DNA of 64,000 nucleotides, from assembly GCA_019022495.1 (NCBI GenBank), contig JAFEKR010000004.1, positions 2,480,001 through 2,544,000 on the forward strand, read 5' to 3'. Below the pieces are notes generated by a model. That model ran no database searches. It saw only the letters and a list, made by a program, of their open reading frames with translations, and was not told the origin of the DNA. The stretch is from Epichloe hybrida (taxonomy: Eukaryota > Ascomycota > Sordariomycetes > Hypocreales > Clavicipitaceae). The translations under genes and the position numbers were made by a program. Shown in pieces: positions 11,103-23,963 of the stretch. Position 1 is the first letter of the stretch; the number at the start of each line of letters is the position of its first letter.

Positions 11103-12968
11103 TCATGTAAAGTCGTAAACCATCAAGCTCTCGCGCCCATCGCGGGCCTCCTTCAGAACCACCACCATCTCATCGTCGAAGCCGACGCAGTTCTTCCTAT
11201 CTTCCGCACCGGATGTGAGCCGTGGCGTCCCGTCCCCTCGGGCTGATACGCGCCTGTCAGGGTCACCCGCCGACTGCCTGGGCCGCAACTCAACACTGCT
11301 GCCGCCTACACGACCTTCCAGTTCCCACACACGTATCTCGCCACCTCGCGTGCTGACGCTGACGGCCTTGCCTCGAGGCGTGATTTCGGCATCGGAAATT
11401 TCCGAGGTATGACCCCATAGGCGGATGCCCGGCGATATAGACAGTGACGAGGCGGTTGACGTGCAAAGATGAAGAACCAGTGTATTATCCGGCAGGGTGG
11501 CGAGCAGATAGGGGTGGCTATAGCATAGGCGTATGGGACCGTCCTCTTGCCCCCCCGGCGGCTGGGTTGGTGGACGTGATCGTGTGTTGGGAGGCGATGA
11601 TGGCGGAGACGGCGTGGCTGATCGGCGGGTCTGCGTGGGCAACGTGTAGGCCACCCTGGACGTGACGATGTCTGGCTGGCTCGCCCCGGAGGGCTTGATG
11701 TCGAGATCCTGAATGCCGATAGACCAACCACCAACGGCATCGAACGTATAGGCAATCGAGGCAACCACCGAGGCCGTGGTTCGGCGGATGGACAAGGCCA
11801 GTGGCGGGCGAGTGCTATGGGATTTGAGGGACGTGAGGAGGTGCGGCTGGGCCAGGACTGCGGACGCGATTGCCTGTTTCTCTTCATCGGATGACGTGGT
11901 TGATGACTCCTCTTCTGTATCACCGAATGAGAAGAGAGAAATGAAGCCTAGTCGTGACGCTGTCAGGAGATACGTATGCCCATATGTGATGGCCACCAGC
12001 TCGCCGAAATAGCCCTTGGCATGCCGATACAAGAGGCATGTTCTTGCCTTTTCAATGTCTAGCCTCCAGATTCCGAAAGTCCCATCCTCGAATCCCACAG
12101 CTGCATCTAGCATGCCCATGCTGTTGAGCAGAGCATCGTCGGCCGCAAGACAGCTGGGCTGACTGGATTCCTTTTCTGTTGCCAAGTTTGTATGCGCGAT
12201 GAGGCGTCGCGTTTTCAAATCCCACGCCCGCAGTCCCGAAGCCCCATCGACGGTCACAGCCAGTCCCTCGACCACTTTCACGAGTGTTTGCCACTCTGCG
12301 ACGGGCGCATCCCGTTCCACATGGCGTACCTGGCGTACCTGGCGTACCTGGACTTCTTCAACGGCACACCGGCCACGAGCCCAGTTGTGCCGTAGTTTGT
12401 ATTGCTTCTTCCAGTCGACGGAATCCCGATGCAAGGCGACCGAGGCTGATGTTGATGCCTGCTCAGCAGAAGCGTTGACGAAGCCGCCCCTTCGACCCCA
12501 TCCGCCGTCGGCCCAGATGGACTTGCCGGCCGAGTATCGCAGCTTGCTTGAGTTGCGAGTGGAGCCATCAGTGCGAAAGCCAGGTATTCTATGGGCACGG
12601 GGCAGGATGAAGCGAAGATAGTAATGAGGCCGCCAGAGCTGAGAATCGGATGTGATGCGGTCGAAGCGACGGGATACGGGAGATATGGCGAGTAATGTCT
12701 TCTCGTCTAAGAAGGAGAATATGCGTATGAGGAGCTCATCGGACAGAGCAGCCGTGCTGTCGGGGTAGAGGAGCGTCCGCGGTCGTTTCGCTTCAGGACC
12801 CAGGACTGACAGCTGGACGGACTCGGCCCCTTGATGGTGGTAATGTCTGGTTCTGGGCTTGGTTTGGCCGTCGCCGTCGCCGCTGCCGCTGCCGCTGCCG
12901 TCGTCGTCGTCGTCGTCGTCGTCGTCATCGTCGTATTGAACGAGTTTTCGTTTCCCGAGCATCGCCAT
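11103..12968 (-). CDS. F-box protein with WD40-like C-terminal half
   Basis: A 621-residue intronless frame. After a basic start (MAMLGKRKLVQY) comes a run of 11 Asp and a Gly/Ser/Asp spacer, then an F-box at about residues 75-120 (ALSDELLIRIFSFLDEKTLL...SRRFDRITSDSQLW). F-boxes bind Skp1 in SCF ubiquitin ligases. The rest has scattered beta-propeller blades: GLRAWDLKTRRLIAHT, VGFEDGTFGIWRLD, LATLPDNTLVLHL and LWGHTSEISDAEITPRGKA followed by GEIRVWELE. The WD repeats are divergent, so a seven-blade propeller is likely but not certain. A likely role is substrate recognition for SCF; the substrate is unknown. A short VRQ repeat (QVRQVRQVRHVER) comes from a tandem 9-bp DNA repeat near 12324-12350. 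Confidence 0.85.
   Translation of the reverse strand: MAMLGKRKLVQYDDDDDDDDDDDGSGSGSGDGDGQTKPRTRHYHHQGAESVQLSVLGPEAKRPRTLLYPDSTAALSDELLIRIFSFLDEKTLLAISPVSRRFDRITSDSQLWRPHYYLRFILPRAHRIPGFRTDGSTRNSSKLRYSAGKSIWADGGWGRRGGFVNASAEQASTSASVALHRDSVDWKKQYKLRHNWARGRCAVEEVQVRQVRQVRHVERDAPVAEWQTLVKVVEGLAVTVDGASGLRAWDLKTRRLIAHTNLATEKESSQPSCLAADDALLNSMGMLDAAVGFEDGTFGIWRLDIEKARTCLLYRHAKGYFGELVAITYGHTYLLTASRLGFISLFSFGDTEEESSTTSSDEEKQAIASAVLAQPHLLTSLKSHSTRPPLALSIRRTTASVVASIAYTFDAVGGWSIGIQDLDIKPSGASQPDIVTSRVAYTLPTQTRRSATPSPPSSPPNTRSRPPTQPPGGQEDGPIRLCYSHPYLLATLPDNTLVLHLCTSTASSLSISPGIRLWGHTSEISDAEITPRGKAVSVSTRGGEIRVWELEGRVGGSSVELRPRQSAGDPDRRVSARGDGTPRLTSGAEDRKNCVGFDDEMVVVLKEARDGRESLMVYDFT
12900..12932 (-). repeat. 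GAC/GAT trinucleotide repeat coding poly-Asp
   Basis: Eleven consecutive Asp codons near the N-terminus of the F-box protein, almost all GAC, read as GTC repeats on the plus strand. It is an in-frame microsatellite, so length variation would change only the acidic run. Confidence 0.95.
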
Positions 12969-13487
12969 TAGCGTGTTGTTTGCGTTTTCGAGCGACTTTG
13001 CTGTGATAAGGCGGGCGCCTGCCCCAGGTGCCGAATAAAGGACGGAGAGTCTTGCATGCGAGCTGACGAAGAAGGATGGATGGTGCCGGGCTTAGATGTT
13101 GACAGACAACCTCGGGTGGAGGGGGAAGATGAAGATGCTGCAGAAAAGGGAGATGACGAACAGGCGGGGCCGACAATATTGCAGCTGGGTCCATGGCTGC
13201 TAGCCACGTCTGGACGACCAGTCTGGTAGAGCGGTTATACGGTTATACACCCCACTGTAGGTCAGCCTGGGGCCTTGAATTATTAGCGTGCGCCGCGCCG
13301 CGCTCGCCTCGTCATTAGCGAACCACCGGGTGCATCATCAACAACGTAGCACGATTTAATTCATTGCTCAGTGCTCACAACGCAGACTTGAATCCACAAA
13401 GGTTCTCAACGCTCGAGCACTCTTTACTCCGTATCCGGCGCAGCTCCAGATCCTCGTACATATGGAGTTGTACAGTGAATACATCAT
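12969..13487. other. Gap between Mcp1 3' end and F-box gene start
   Basis: This holds the promoter of the F-box gene and the 3' UTR of the Mcp1 gene, both on the minus strand. One TACTCCGTA motif is at 13425-13433. Frames at 12925-13207 are Ser/Pro-rich and unsupported. No RNA gene was found. Confidence 0.5.
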
Positions 13488-14633
13488 CTATAACACAACA
13501 CGGCCAAACAGATCATCGTACACCTTGCCAACCCACCCTTCTGCCAACCCTCCCCTCGCCACAACACCGAGTCCACCGACCGCCCACAAGGCCGCGACAC
13601 CAACTGCCACGCCATGAACACCCAACCACTTCCTCCGCCTCGCCATCTTCGTCTTCTTGTCCACGACGACGCTCCCCTTGCCCCTCCAGCCCCTCCAGCC
13701 CATCGTGCTCGGCGCCAGGCCCAACCACTTGGCCATGCCCCAGACCATGTGTGCGCTCGCCGTGCCCAGCAACCCCAGATACGCAAGGTGCGAGGTAAAA
13801 GGGTGCCGCGCAAACCCATGCGCCACGTACGCCAGCCCGATATTCGAGCCATCGCCCTCCACGAGCAGCGGCAGCACCCGATTCACGAACACGTGCGCCC
13901 CGTAGCAGAGTGCGAGGGCGTACCCCGAGATGGATATGTAACTCAGCGGGGGCCAGAGCCGCACCGCGCTCCCGTCCCATCTCCCAGAGAGGGAATCTCG
14001 CATCTGGCGCAGCGCGTGCATGCCCGGCGTGCCGCCCCCGTAGCGCTTCATGTTCTGCCAGCGCCGGAGCAGGCGGAGGGCTATCCCGGACCCGACGTGT
14101 GCTATCACGGGGAGGAAGACGACGGCCGGCTCGGAGAACGTGGTTTGGTATACCTCGCGCGCCATGAGTAAGGGGGCTTCCGAGCCGGGGACGGAGCGGG
14201 TCACGGCTGGGATAAGAGACATGTTCGTCAGGTGGATGGTGGTGAAGACGCTTGTAGCGTAGGAGGAGTACTTCTGCAGACGGGTCACTGTGCAGGTCGG
14301 GCGTGGTCAGCTTTTTTTTTTTTTTCCCCAATGATTTTTTTTTTTCTTTTTTTGTTATTGCCCCAGGTAGAAAAATAACAAACGGTAGTAGACTGCGCTG
14401 CGGCCCCCATGGCTACCCAAGCCAGGCGCGGTCGTCGTGCCGGCCGTCACTGTCGAATTGCTTTCGACGGAGCCCGCATCGCTGCTGTGTAGAGCTTGGT
14501 TGTCGTCATTGTCATCGGATTGGCCCGGGGTATCGATGGGTGACGGATCGAGTTGCAGGAGCGAGATGAGAGTTGCCTGTGAGTCTTTGCGGTGCAGGCT
14601 CTGCCCACTTGGAGGATCCATCACGAAGGCCAT
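13488..14633 (-). CDS. MCP1: Mcp1-like mitochondrial membrane protein (DUF1691)
   Basis: Mcp1 is a mitochondrial outer-membrane protein that recruits the lipid-transfer protein Vps13 and can compensate for loss of ER-mitochondria contacts. Exons are 14633-14384 and 14287-13488, with one 96-nt T-rich intron; the total of 1050 nt gives 349 residues. The N-terminus holds SLLQLDPSPIDTPGQSDDND and ends GGRSAVYY. The spliced frame continues LTRLQKYSSYATSVFTTIHL, the conserved start of the membrane domain. Other conserved blocks are PVIAHVGSGIALRLLRRWQN, WPPLSYISISGYAL and GLAYVAHGFARHP. About five hydrophobic segments follow through to the C-terminus. The ATG at 14633 (MAFVMDPP) or the in-frame ATG at 14621 could be used. 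A 9.3-kb retroelement begins only 157 bp upstream. Confidence 0.88.
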
Positions 14634-14790
14634 GTACAGCGAGCCGGATGGGAAGACGTGAGGAAAGGGGTGAGGTCGCGTGGGTGACGTCGTCTAGGCG
14701 TCTTCGTTGTCACGCTAATAATAAATTTCGAGGCCATCTTAGTGGCTGGGTTCCTGGCGTGGGGCCTCAGTTTGGCCTCGTCACCTGAAG
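14634..14790. promoter_or_regulatory. Left half of a split bidirectional promoter (Mcp1 side)
   Basis: This is the GC-normal sequence between the Mcp1 start and the left terminal repeat of the retroelement. Together with 24075-24197 it would make a gap of about 280 bp between two divergent genes, a typical fungal bidirectional promoter. The element separates the two halves. Function is inferred from position only. Confidence 0.5.
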
Positions 14791-14901
14791 TGGTACCAAA
14801 AATGGTAGGGATAATGATGGTTGTATTTCTCAAGTCTGTAATCTACCTAAGCCCCATATAATTATGATTAACTATTACGTAATCCATTCTCCACCCTAAT
14901 A
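14791..14901 (-). repeat. Terminal repeat (3' LTR in element orientation)
   Basis: Direct copy of 23964-24074, same length. Its outer border coincides with the change from GC-normal to AT-rich DNA. The inner terminus reads CCCTAATA where the other copy has CCCCAACA, a RIP-type change of the terminal dinucleotide. Confidence 0.85.
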
Positions 14902-15799
14902 GGCTAGCCTATTTTAAGATAGTGTTAACTATAACACTAAGAATTTTCTAAAATACTACAAGCTATTCTTCTCCTTAATTATTATTCTCTATTCCCTAAT
15001 GGTTTTATATTTCCTTCTCTAAATCCTAATTAGCTATATCCTATGTGTTTAGTCTTAGAGGTTATAGTCTTTCCTAGCGTAGGATATATATCTTTAGATT
15101 ATTAATATAAATCTTTTAACCTTATCCTTTACCTAAAGGTTTAATCTTATATAATACTAATAATAACTTTCTTTTAATTATTAAAAGCTTTCCCTAGGTC
15201 TTATAAAACTTCCCCTTTAACTTATTCTCTTTATTAATTTTCTCCTATATAAGATTACTTACTTTAAACTATTATAGTAGCTTAAAAGAATCTCCCTTAT
15301 TATTTACTTTTTAAGTTTAAACTAATTCCCTTCTCTTCTCCCTTAAGTTAAAGTACTATAGATTTATTTCTTAGACTAAGATAAAATTAGTTTCTAATTC
15401 TATTAAGTCCCTCTTATCCTAATTATTACTAACTCCTATATGCTTAGTAAATAGATTAAATCCTAATATTAATATTACTAGAGTTATCCCTATGCTTAAT
15501 ATAAATTAATTATTTAGAATAACTATAATGCTTAGAATAGCTTAGTTTTATAAATTAAGTAACACTCTATCCCTTTTAACTACTTACTTTATTAATTATT
15601 ATTTTACTAGGTAAATATTTTATTTAGCAAGTCCTATAGAAAATAAATAAGAGATAAGTCTAAAAGTAACTATTATACTATGTTTTCCTATAGTTAATTT
15701 AAAGTTTAGATTTTTAAAGTGGGATTTATTATTATAGTAAATTTCTCTTAGCTAGCTAAAAATAGAGCTCTAGTTTCTATCCTATATCTAGGTAACTAA

Positions 15800-18700
15800 A
15801 TCTCTAGTAGCTTTATTATAGGATTAACCTAATGTAAACCTTATTATATAGTTAATAGTAATTAGTACATATAAGTCTCTATTTTAAGCCTTAGGAGTAA
15901 TAGGCCTAAGGTAATCTATTATAACTAATGCCTATAGTTCTAATATTATAATAGTTTTTATAGCTAATCTTAGTAACCTAGTTTTAGTTTGCTAGTAAAT
16001 AAGATAAGATTAATAGTAAGACTTAATATCTTTTGCTTTATCTAGCTAGAAATACATCCTATAAAGCTTTTATATTATAATAGTTAGGCTAAAGTGCCTT
16101 ACTATATTATAAGCTTATTAAAGTTTTAGCGAAATCTCTTTAAAGATTATATATTTAGCTAAGGATTTATTAAGCTCTAAGTAATAAAGTTTTTAGTCTA
16201 TAATTTAATATTTTAAAGCTTAACACTAAACTAGTTTCTATTATTTAGCTAGGATTATATAAGAACTATAAATAATTAAAGTAAGAATTTCCCTATACTA
16301 TTTAAAGTCTAGCTATTCCTAAAGCTTAGTTTTAACTATCTCTAAAGTTTTATTATTTAATCTTTCTCCTTCTAGTATAATTATTATATTTATTAAAATT
16401 ATTACTAGTTAACCTCCTATAGCTAGGGACATATTAACCCTTATTCTTCTCTTTACTTTATATAAATTAAATCTAAGTTTCTCTAGTAGTTATAATATTC
16501 TATCTATAATCTTTATGATTTTTATTATATTAGGATAGTATATATATTCTATATTTAACTCTTATAGAATGTCTACCTATTAAGTAACCTTCCTATAAAC
16601 CTTAGAGAGGTTTACTATTAAATTAATTATCCCTTTATAGTCTATATATACCTTTAGCAAATAAGGTAAACCATTAACTAGCTATTATATCTCTTTAATC
16701 TAATAATAATAGCTAATATTTCTTTTTCTAGCATTATATAGCGTTTTTCCGTGTCCCCTAACCTATATAATATCTATATAATAATTTAAACCTTTATAAA
16801 ATTTAAGTCTATAGCGCTAGTGCTAGGTTCTATATCTTCTAGCTAAAATAAAACTCCTTTAGTTCCTATATTTAAAGCGTCTATTACTAAATAAAACTAT
16901 ATCCCTAGCTAGGCCCTAAAAGTAATATTTACTTAAATACTATAGTAAATCTAAAGTAAGGTATTTTAAGCTTTTAGTGTTTATTTAGGTTTCTCCTTTA
17001 GAACTTCTGCCCTCTAGACTAATAGCTTCCTAGATTTTATAACCTTTTAAACCTCTTAGAAAAAGACTTTCTTAATAGTTAATACTAGATTTAATTTACT
17101 AGGGATAAACTTTCTTAAGAAAGGCATTAGGTAAATTAAAACTAAGATTTTATTCTAAGTTCTTAGAGGCTACTATTAGAAGTATTTTACTAGGTTAGTA
17201 AATCTTTTATAATATTTCCTTACTAGTCTAATCTTTCTATCTTTAATAGAAAATCCTATATAGTTTACCTTTAATATAAAGAGAGTTATTTTACGTTTAC
17301 TTAGTCTAATTAATGCCTAGGTAATTCTTAGGAAGTAGTGTGTCTATAAGAAGTTAAAGTAATTCTCCTATATTTTAGAACCTAAGTAGTAATTATCTAT
17401 ATAAATAGAAAATAAGGTCTTAATGTCTTCTATATATCCTAATATTAATTTGCTTTTAGATTTATCTTTAAAGAATAAATGCCTAAAGGTAATGTCTCTA
17501 AATCTAGCGTATATTCCTAGTAACCTAGTTAATCCTTATACTATATTATTATAGTAATACATTCTATTAAGGCCTAAGAAAGCTATCTTATGTTTATTAG
17601 GTAAATAAATTCTAATTACCTAGAATCTATTTAAAGCATCTGCTTATAAGATTATTATTAACCTTTTATAATGAATTAAATCTAAATTAGCTTCTATATT
17701 ATAGTAAGGATAAGCTAATTTAACTATCTTACTATTCACATTATAGTAATTATAAATTACTTAAAAATCCTTTCTAAGCTTTAGGGCAAATATTATTAGG
17801 GCTACCTATTCTAAATCTCTATAGCAAATAATACCTGCTTTCTCTATAGCTAGAAACACCTTCTTTAAAAACTCGCGATGTATTCCTAAGTACTAATATT
17901 ACTTCCTTTTCCTAGGCTAAGCGTTTAGAATTAAGGGAATATAATATTATAAAAGGTTAGTTATGTAAATATCTTTAAGCTTCTTAATAAAGCAATCTCT
18001 AAATATATAATATAGCCTTATAATTATTATCTATTATTCTATAGTTCTTATATAGTCTCTAAGTGTAATATTAGACTAATTAAACTAAGAAACTATAGTT
18101 TTAGACGCTAAGTTTACTAATAGTTAATTTATATATAAGTTCTAGAATCTTAAGGAGTACCCCTTAATTTCCTAATTTCCTATATAAATATTTAATTTAC
18201 CTAGTCTTATACTATCTTATATAGCTTTCTCCCTATCTATATTATAAACTAGCGCCTAACATATAATATTTAAGTGTATTACTAAGTCTATACTATAGTC
18301 CCCGCTATCTTTAGTTTTACTAGTTAATTCCCTAATCTAGTTATTTATATAGTAATTTCTGATTTTTAAGGGGGAGGCCTTAATTTTCTCTTTTCCTATA
18401 TAAATTAGGTATAGGGGATATACTAGAGTGTATATAGTATAATACTGTCCTTTTCTTATAACTAATCCCTCTTACTTATATTACTAACTATGTAAATACT
18501 AGTTTTTATCCCTAGTTTCTCTTACTAAACCTCTAATTATTATATTTATATAGTAATTTTTATTCTTTAAGGGGTAAACCTTAATTTTTAGGTTTTCTAT
18601 ATAAATTAAGTCACTATTATGTCCTAGTGTGTTTACCTCTAGATCTTAAACTTTTAAAATGCCTAAGTCTAATATATTATATAACCTATATCTAACTTCT

Positions 18701-21700
18701 CTAGGTAAGACTTGATTTTTATTATTTATATAGTAATTCTTACTTAGTAAGGGGGTACCCTTAATTTTTAATTTTCCTATATAAATTAAGACCTTACTAT
18801 ATCTAGTAGTATTTACCTTATATTCTTCCTAGTATAGTATAGTACTACGCATGTCCCTTAGGATATTAAATAGGTTAAGATTATCTCCCTTATCTTAATC
18901 CTATTCTTTATCTATATTAATCTTTATATGTTTTTTATTTCTTCTCTTATTAGTTTTCTCCTTATCTAAGTCTTCTAAATTATCTTTTATTAAGTCTTCC
19001 TAGGATAATCCTAATTTCTTACTATACTATACTTCTCCTATATCTTATTTAGAGTAGTTATAACTTATATTTAAGGATAATTCCCTTTCCTATAATACTT
19101 TATAATATTTAATCTAACTCTAAGTAATTATCTAATAGGCTAATATAGGTTTTAGTTAAGGGATGCTAGTATAATAAGAGATAAATAATTTAATTTCTAT
19201 CTTAGAGCTTAACTTAATAGCTATTCTATTTATAATAACATTCTATAGCGGTTTCTAGATAACTATAGTAATAAACTTTAATTCTAGTTTACTAATAAGA
19301 ACTTATTTACTAGTTATTTTCGCTATATTATCTAATTCTAAACTATATAAACTATATAACTCTATTTCTATTTCACTTATAGTAATATTATTTTTCCTAT
19401 TAATATCCCCCTTAGTTTTCCTATTTTCCTAATGTACTCTTTATTTATATTTTATTCTCTAAGTATTCTCCACTAGTGTTCCCTTAAAGCTTATTATTCT
19501 AATCTTATCTGCTAGCTATAGTAAATTAAGAAAACACAAATAATTACTAACTTTATTATTTATAATGCTTAGTTTTTTAACTCCTAGTTCTTAGCTTCTT
19601 CTATAATCTAGCTATTTAATCCCCTTAGGAGCTATTTAACTTTCTCTAGAATTTCCTAGTTATCTTCTATAAACTCTATAATCTCCTCTAGATTTATCCT
19701 TTATAGTAGCTAAGCTCTTATATTAGATCTTTAGAATAAGTCTAGGTATAAATATATTAGTAAAGTTTAAGTTTCCCCTTTTATTCTAGTAATTATAATC
19801 TTTTCCTATCTATAGTATTTAATAGTATTTACCCTTTATAGCTAAACTTTTCCTAATAATATATCCTATTCCTAAGCTAGTATTATGTAATATTTTAATA
19901 ATACTAGGATTTCGCTTACTATAATCTAGAGGTAAGTATAGTAAGAAATCTGTTAATTTCTATTATTTACTATCTAAATAGATTGTTTTTCTTAAAGTTA
20001 AATAGTTAGAAGTCTATATCTTTTTAGGTAGCTCTTACTTACTAATTTTACACTTAAGCTACTATTAAGTAAGGCTAAGTTACACTAGATGCCTTTAATA
20101 TAAGCTATAATATATCCTAATATTATTAGAACCTTACTATCTAGCTAAGTAATATTATTCTATGTAATTATAGTATTTATTAAACCTAAAGACTTATAAA
20201 CTAGTATATTAGGGTATACTACTTCTTTATATAGTTCTATAAGATTAAAAACCATTAACTTTGCCCTATTACTTTTTATTTTTTAATAATATTATATTAA
20301 ATAGCTTAGTTACTATTAGATAATTAGGGCTATCTAAAGAAGTTATAGAATACTAATAGATACTATAGTTTTACTTAACTATTTTCCTAGGTTAAATAGT
20401 AAGACTTTATATTCTTTAGTAGCTTAGATATTCTCTAGAGCTAATCTTTAATAGGGTTAGGGGTTTAAAGTAATATTACCTATTATCACTTCTCTTAGAG
20501 TAAGACTAGTAGTAAGTTTATAAGGGTTTACTATAGTCTTCTCTAAATATAGTTATAGTATAGGAAGTATTTATTAGAATTCCTTAGCGCTTATCTCCTA
20601 GAGTAATTAACATATACTTAGACTTAGATTACTCCCCTTTTATATAGACTTATCTAATTCTAGAATTTCTTTAATTTATTACTATAATAGTTTACCTAAT
20701 ATATTCTTAGGTTTAGTCCTTAATTTAATAATTCTCTTAGCTAGTCCTTTAGTAAATACTAGCTTATTTACCTTTTTCTTTCCCTTTAGTAGTGTTATAG
20801 TATTAACTTATCTTACTTTATTTTTCTCCTAGATATAGCTTAGGGAAAAGTAGTTTAGGAGTAATACTATAAATAATTAGAGTTCTAAATTAAGAATATA
20901 TCCTTTAGGTAGGATTAGTTAGTTTATTTCTATAGCGCTAATAAAATTAGTTTAGTTTAAGTTATCTAATTCTCTTTAGTAATCTCTCTTTATTTATAGC
21001 CCTTTATAAGCCTACTAGTCTTAGTGTCTATTAAAGTCTTTAGATAAGTATTTATCCTTCCTAGTATAGTTATAACCTATATATCCCTATTTACTACATA
21101 AGAAACACTAGAAAAAGTCTAGGTCCCTCTAGGGTTTATCTTAAGGGTACGTGCTAATATTATTCCCTAAAGGTCTTCCTAGAGATTAGGGTCTATTATT
21201 TAAATTATATTTTAATTAATTATACTAACTAGCTATTTATTATACATTCCTAGCAGCTTAAGCCTAGAACGCTTCTATCTGTCTTACTAGGTCTGCTATT
21301 TAGTTAGTAGCTTATTTCTCTCTTTACTATTGTTTTTCTATCTATTTTTATAGTAGTCCTATTCTAGCTATTAAGATTTTGTTATTTAATAGTTATATTA
21401 TCTTTTTAGAGGTAAATAAGCGATAGTTATATAGGATAAGTTTTAAGTTAGATATTATTAAGTCCTTTAAAGCTATGCTATTTATTTACTTATTTAAAGC
21501 AAATAACTAATCTAACACTCTCTCTTATAGTTATGCGTTTACTTCTTTATTTACTAGATAGGTAATAAAGTTTATAAAGAGAACTTATTATATATTAGAT
21601 TTTATCTTAGAAGCTAGATACTTAGCTTATTAGATATAAGCATTTAGTGTCTTACCTAGTTCTTATATAAAACTATATACCTCCTACTAAGTAAAAATTT

Positions 21701-22600
21701 TAATAAAGGGATTAGGGTTTTTAAACTTAGCTAGGAATTTAAAGGCTATTTATTCCTAAGTCCTATCCTTATATTCTAAGTCCTTATACTAGAGAGCTAC
21801 TTTTCCTTATAGGCCCTAAATAAATATTAAATAAGTAAAGGTATTAATATATTCCTTTAGAGTTTATGCTATTATAGCTATTATTTTATAATGTTTTATA
21901 TATTCCTTAGCTAGCCTATCTCTTAGTAAGCTAGAGAATGTAATTCCCTTGCCTATAGTTAGGTTTATAAGGAAGAAAGGACTACTTATATTAAGTGTCT
22001 ATCTAGTTTCTCTAATTTTAATAAGTGCTTTAAATTAAAGTAATAAAGAAGGGAAGAGTAATAAGATTTTATTTACTAAATAAGGTAGTCTTAGAGGGCA
22101 AATAAGGCTAATTAGGCTAGGAATAAACTCTAAGGATCTTCTATTATCCTATTTTAAGTCTAAACTTAAGTCTAATTTTTTGTAAGTCCTAGCGTTTAGC
22201 TTTGCTAAAGCCTAATCTTATATAAAGTAATTAAGATAGGAGATAGGAGTTTAATAGTTTCCTAGGATAGATTAGTGTTAATAGAGGATAATCCTATTAA
22301 TAATGTGTCTAATCTCTTAACTAAGATTAGATAGTAAAGTTAGGGTTTTTATTAAAAGAGCTTGCAAACTTTATTATAATAAAGTTTTTAAGAAGATAGG
22401 AAAGTGTTTAAGGCTAAACTTAAATTATTACGCATAATTCATTACTTAGTATTTACCTAGCCTAAGAAAAGTAAGAAAAAGAAAAAACTATTCTAGTTCC
22501 CCCTAAAATAAAACCTTTTTACTCTTACTCTCCCTAACTCCTTCTTACTAAGTCTAAACCTTCCTAATCTAAGTAATCTCCTATTATAAATATAGTGCGT
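15800..22600 (-). pseudogene. Decayed gag-pol of the 9.3-kb gypsy element
   Basis: No open frame survives, but minus-strand translation shows polymerase blocks. Near 17600-17900 there is KKVFLAIEKAGIICY...IIFALKLRKDF.VIYNYCNVN, the first RT motifs. Near 17400-17600, KHKIAFLGLNRMYYYN is followed by FSIYIDNYYLG, the expected YxDD region with DD to DN. IRLVRKYY follows near 17230. Near 16000-16100, YRMYF.LDKAKDIKSYY.SY followed by LVIIDYLRPITPK is the integrase zinc-binding and core region. Missing residues sit at stops that fit CAG/CAA to TAG/TAA or TGG to TAG. The 5' boundary of gag is only approximate. Confidence 0.75.
18120..18800 (-). repeat. Four diverged ~180-215-bp repeats inside the gypsy polyprotein region
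   Basis: A block with ATATAGTAATT..., an AAGGGG(G) core and CCTATATAAATTA recurs near 18131, 18347, 18547 and 18727. On the minus strand each copy reads like YIGKLKIKGTPL..KNYYIN (examples: YIENLKIKVYPLKNKNYYIN, YIGKEKIKASPLKIRNYYIN). They are therefore decayed coding repeats of about 60-70 residues just upstream of reverse transcriptase. The repeat unit is degenerate and its ends are approximate. Confidence 0.6.
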
Positions 22601-23963
22601 AGTACTTTACTTATACTATATAGTCTAATTAAAAGATTAAATAAGTAACTAAGTAAGGTTAAAAGTAAGTTAAAAGTAAGGGGTATAGTCTATGCGCTAT
22701 ACCTCTAATTATAGTAGTATAATTCTCCTTATAAACTAATGTTTTTAAGGTTAAGAGCTACTATAGCTAGTTCCTTAAAGTATAAAGTTTAGTCTTTAGT
22801 TTACACTATATCTAGCGTATTTACTAGAGTGTTTATAGTTATAACACTATATAAATATTATAGCTTCCTAGTGTAGTTACTTTAGTAAGTAAACACTCCT
22901 AGTAAGTTTTATAGCATATCCTATAAGTGGTTTTCCTAGTTTATAGCACTTCCTATATACTTCTTAAAGTTATAAGTTTAAGGTTTATATTATATTATAT
23001 CTATTGTAATATATGCTAGTTTTCTATTAACTAAAGGTAAAATTCCTATATTACTAAGTATATAAATACGCGTTCCTATGCCTAAGTTCTATAGTTTAAG
23101 TTAAATTCTAAGGTTAGAAAATTCTCTAAGGTTATAACTACTATTTACTATTATCTATCTTCTATTTACTTACTATATTATAGTATCTATTTTACTAAGT
23201 ATATAAATATTATTTCCTAGGGTTAGATTCCTAGGCTTAAGTAAAGTTTATAGTATTCCTTAATTCCCTAAGTTTAAATGCCTTATTTACTAGTGTTTAG
23301 TTTACATTTAACCTACTAGTTTATAACTACCTAAATTAACTAAGGTTATAATTATTTACTATCTAAGCTACTAGTATTATATTATACTAGCGCTATAGTG
23401 TTTTAGTAATTATTCTTTACGCTTATTCTTCTAGAGTTATTCCTTATTTAAGTGTCTAGCTTATTTATTTCCTATAATAGGACTTTCCTATTCTTTATTA
23501 TAATATTCTCTCTTATAATAATTAGTCCTTATTACCTATCCTATGCTAAGTAGCTATTAGCTATCTTATTATAGGTATTCTAAGAACTTCCCCCTAGTAG
23601 TTATTTATAAGTTTTACATAGCCCTATAGTTTTATATCTATCCTATTAAGTCCTATAGTCCTTAATATTCTTATATTATCTAATAGTAATGTTTTCTAAC
23701 CTTAGCTAGATAATCTCCTTAAATATAGTAATAACTATAGCTATATTATATTATTCTTCTATATTATTTCTAGCTATAGTTATACTCTAATAAAGTTTAT
23801 AACTTCTCTTATCTCTAGTCTAGTTTATAGTTTTTTAATTATTTAACTTAATAATCTCCTAGAAGTTATTTATTAGGTATTCTTAGATATTAGGTATTTA
23901 AGTCTAGTAATAATTTAACCTAATTAAAGAGTATTATAAGGTCCTAGTCTTATTACCATAAAG

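Noticed and set aside
13200..13260. Possible tRNA (GGTAGAGCGGTTATA text)
   Set aside because: No cloverleaf arms and no T-arm consensus downstream.
13513..14331. 272-residue minus frame overlapping Mcp1
   Set aside because: Arg/Gly/Ala-rich out-of-frame shadow; the Mcp1 frame has the conserved membrane blocks.
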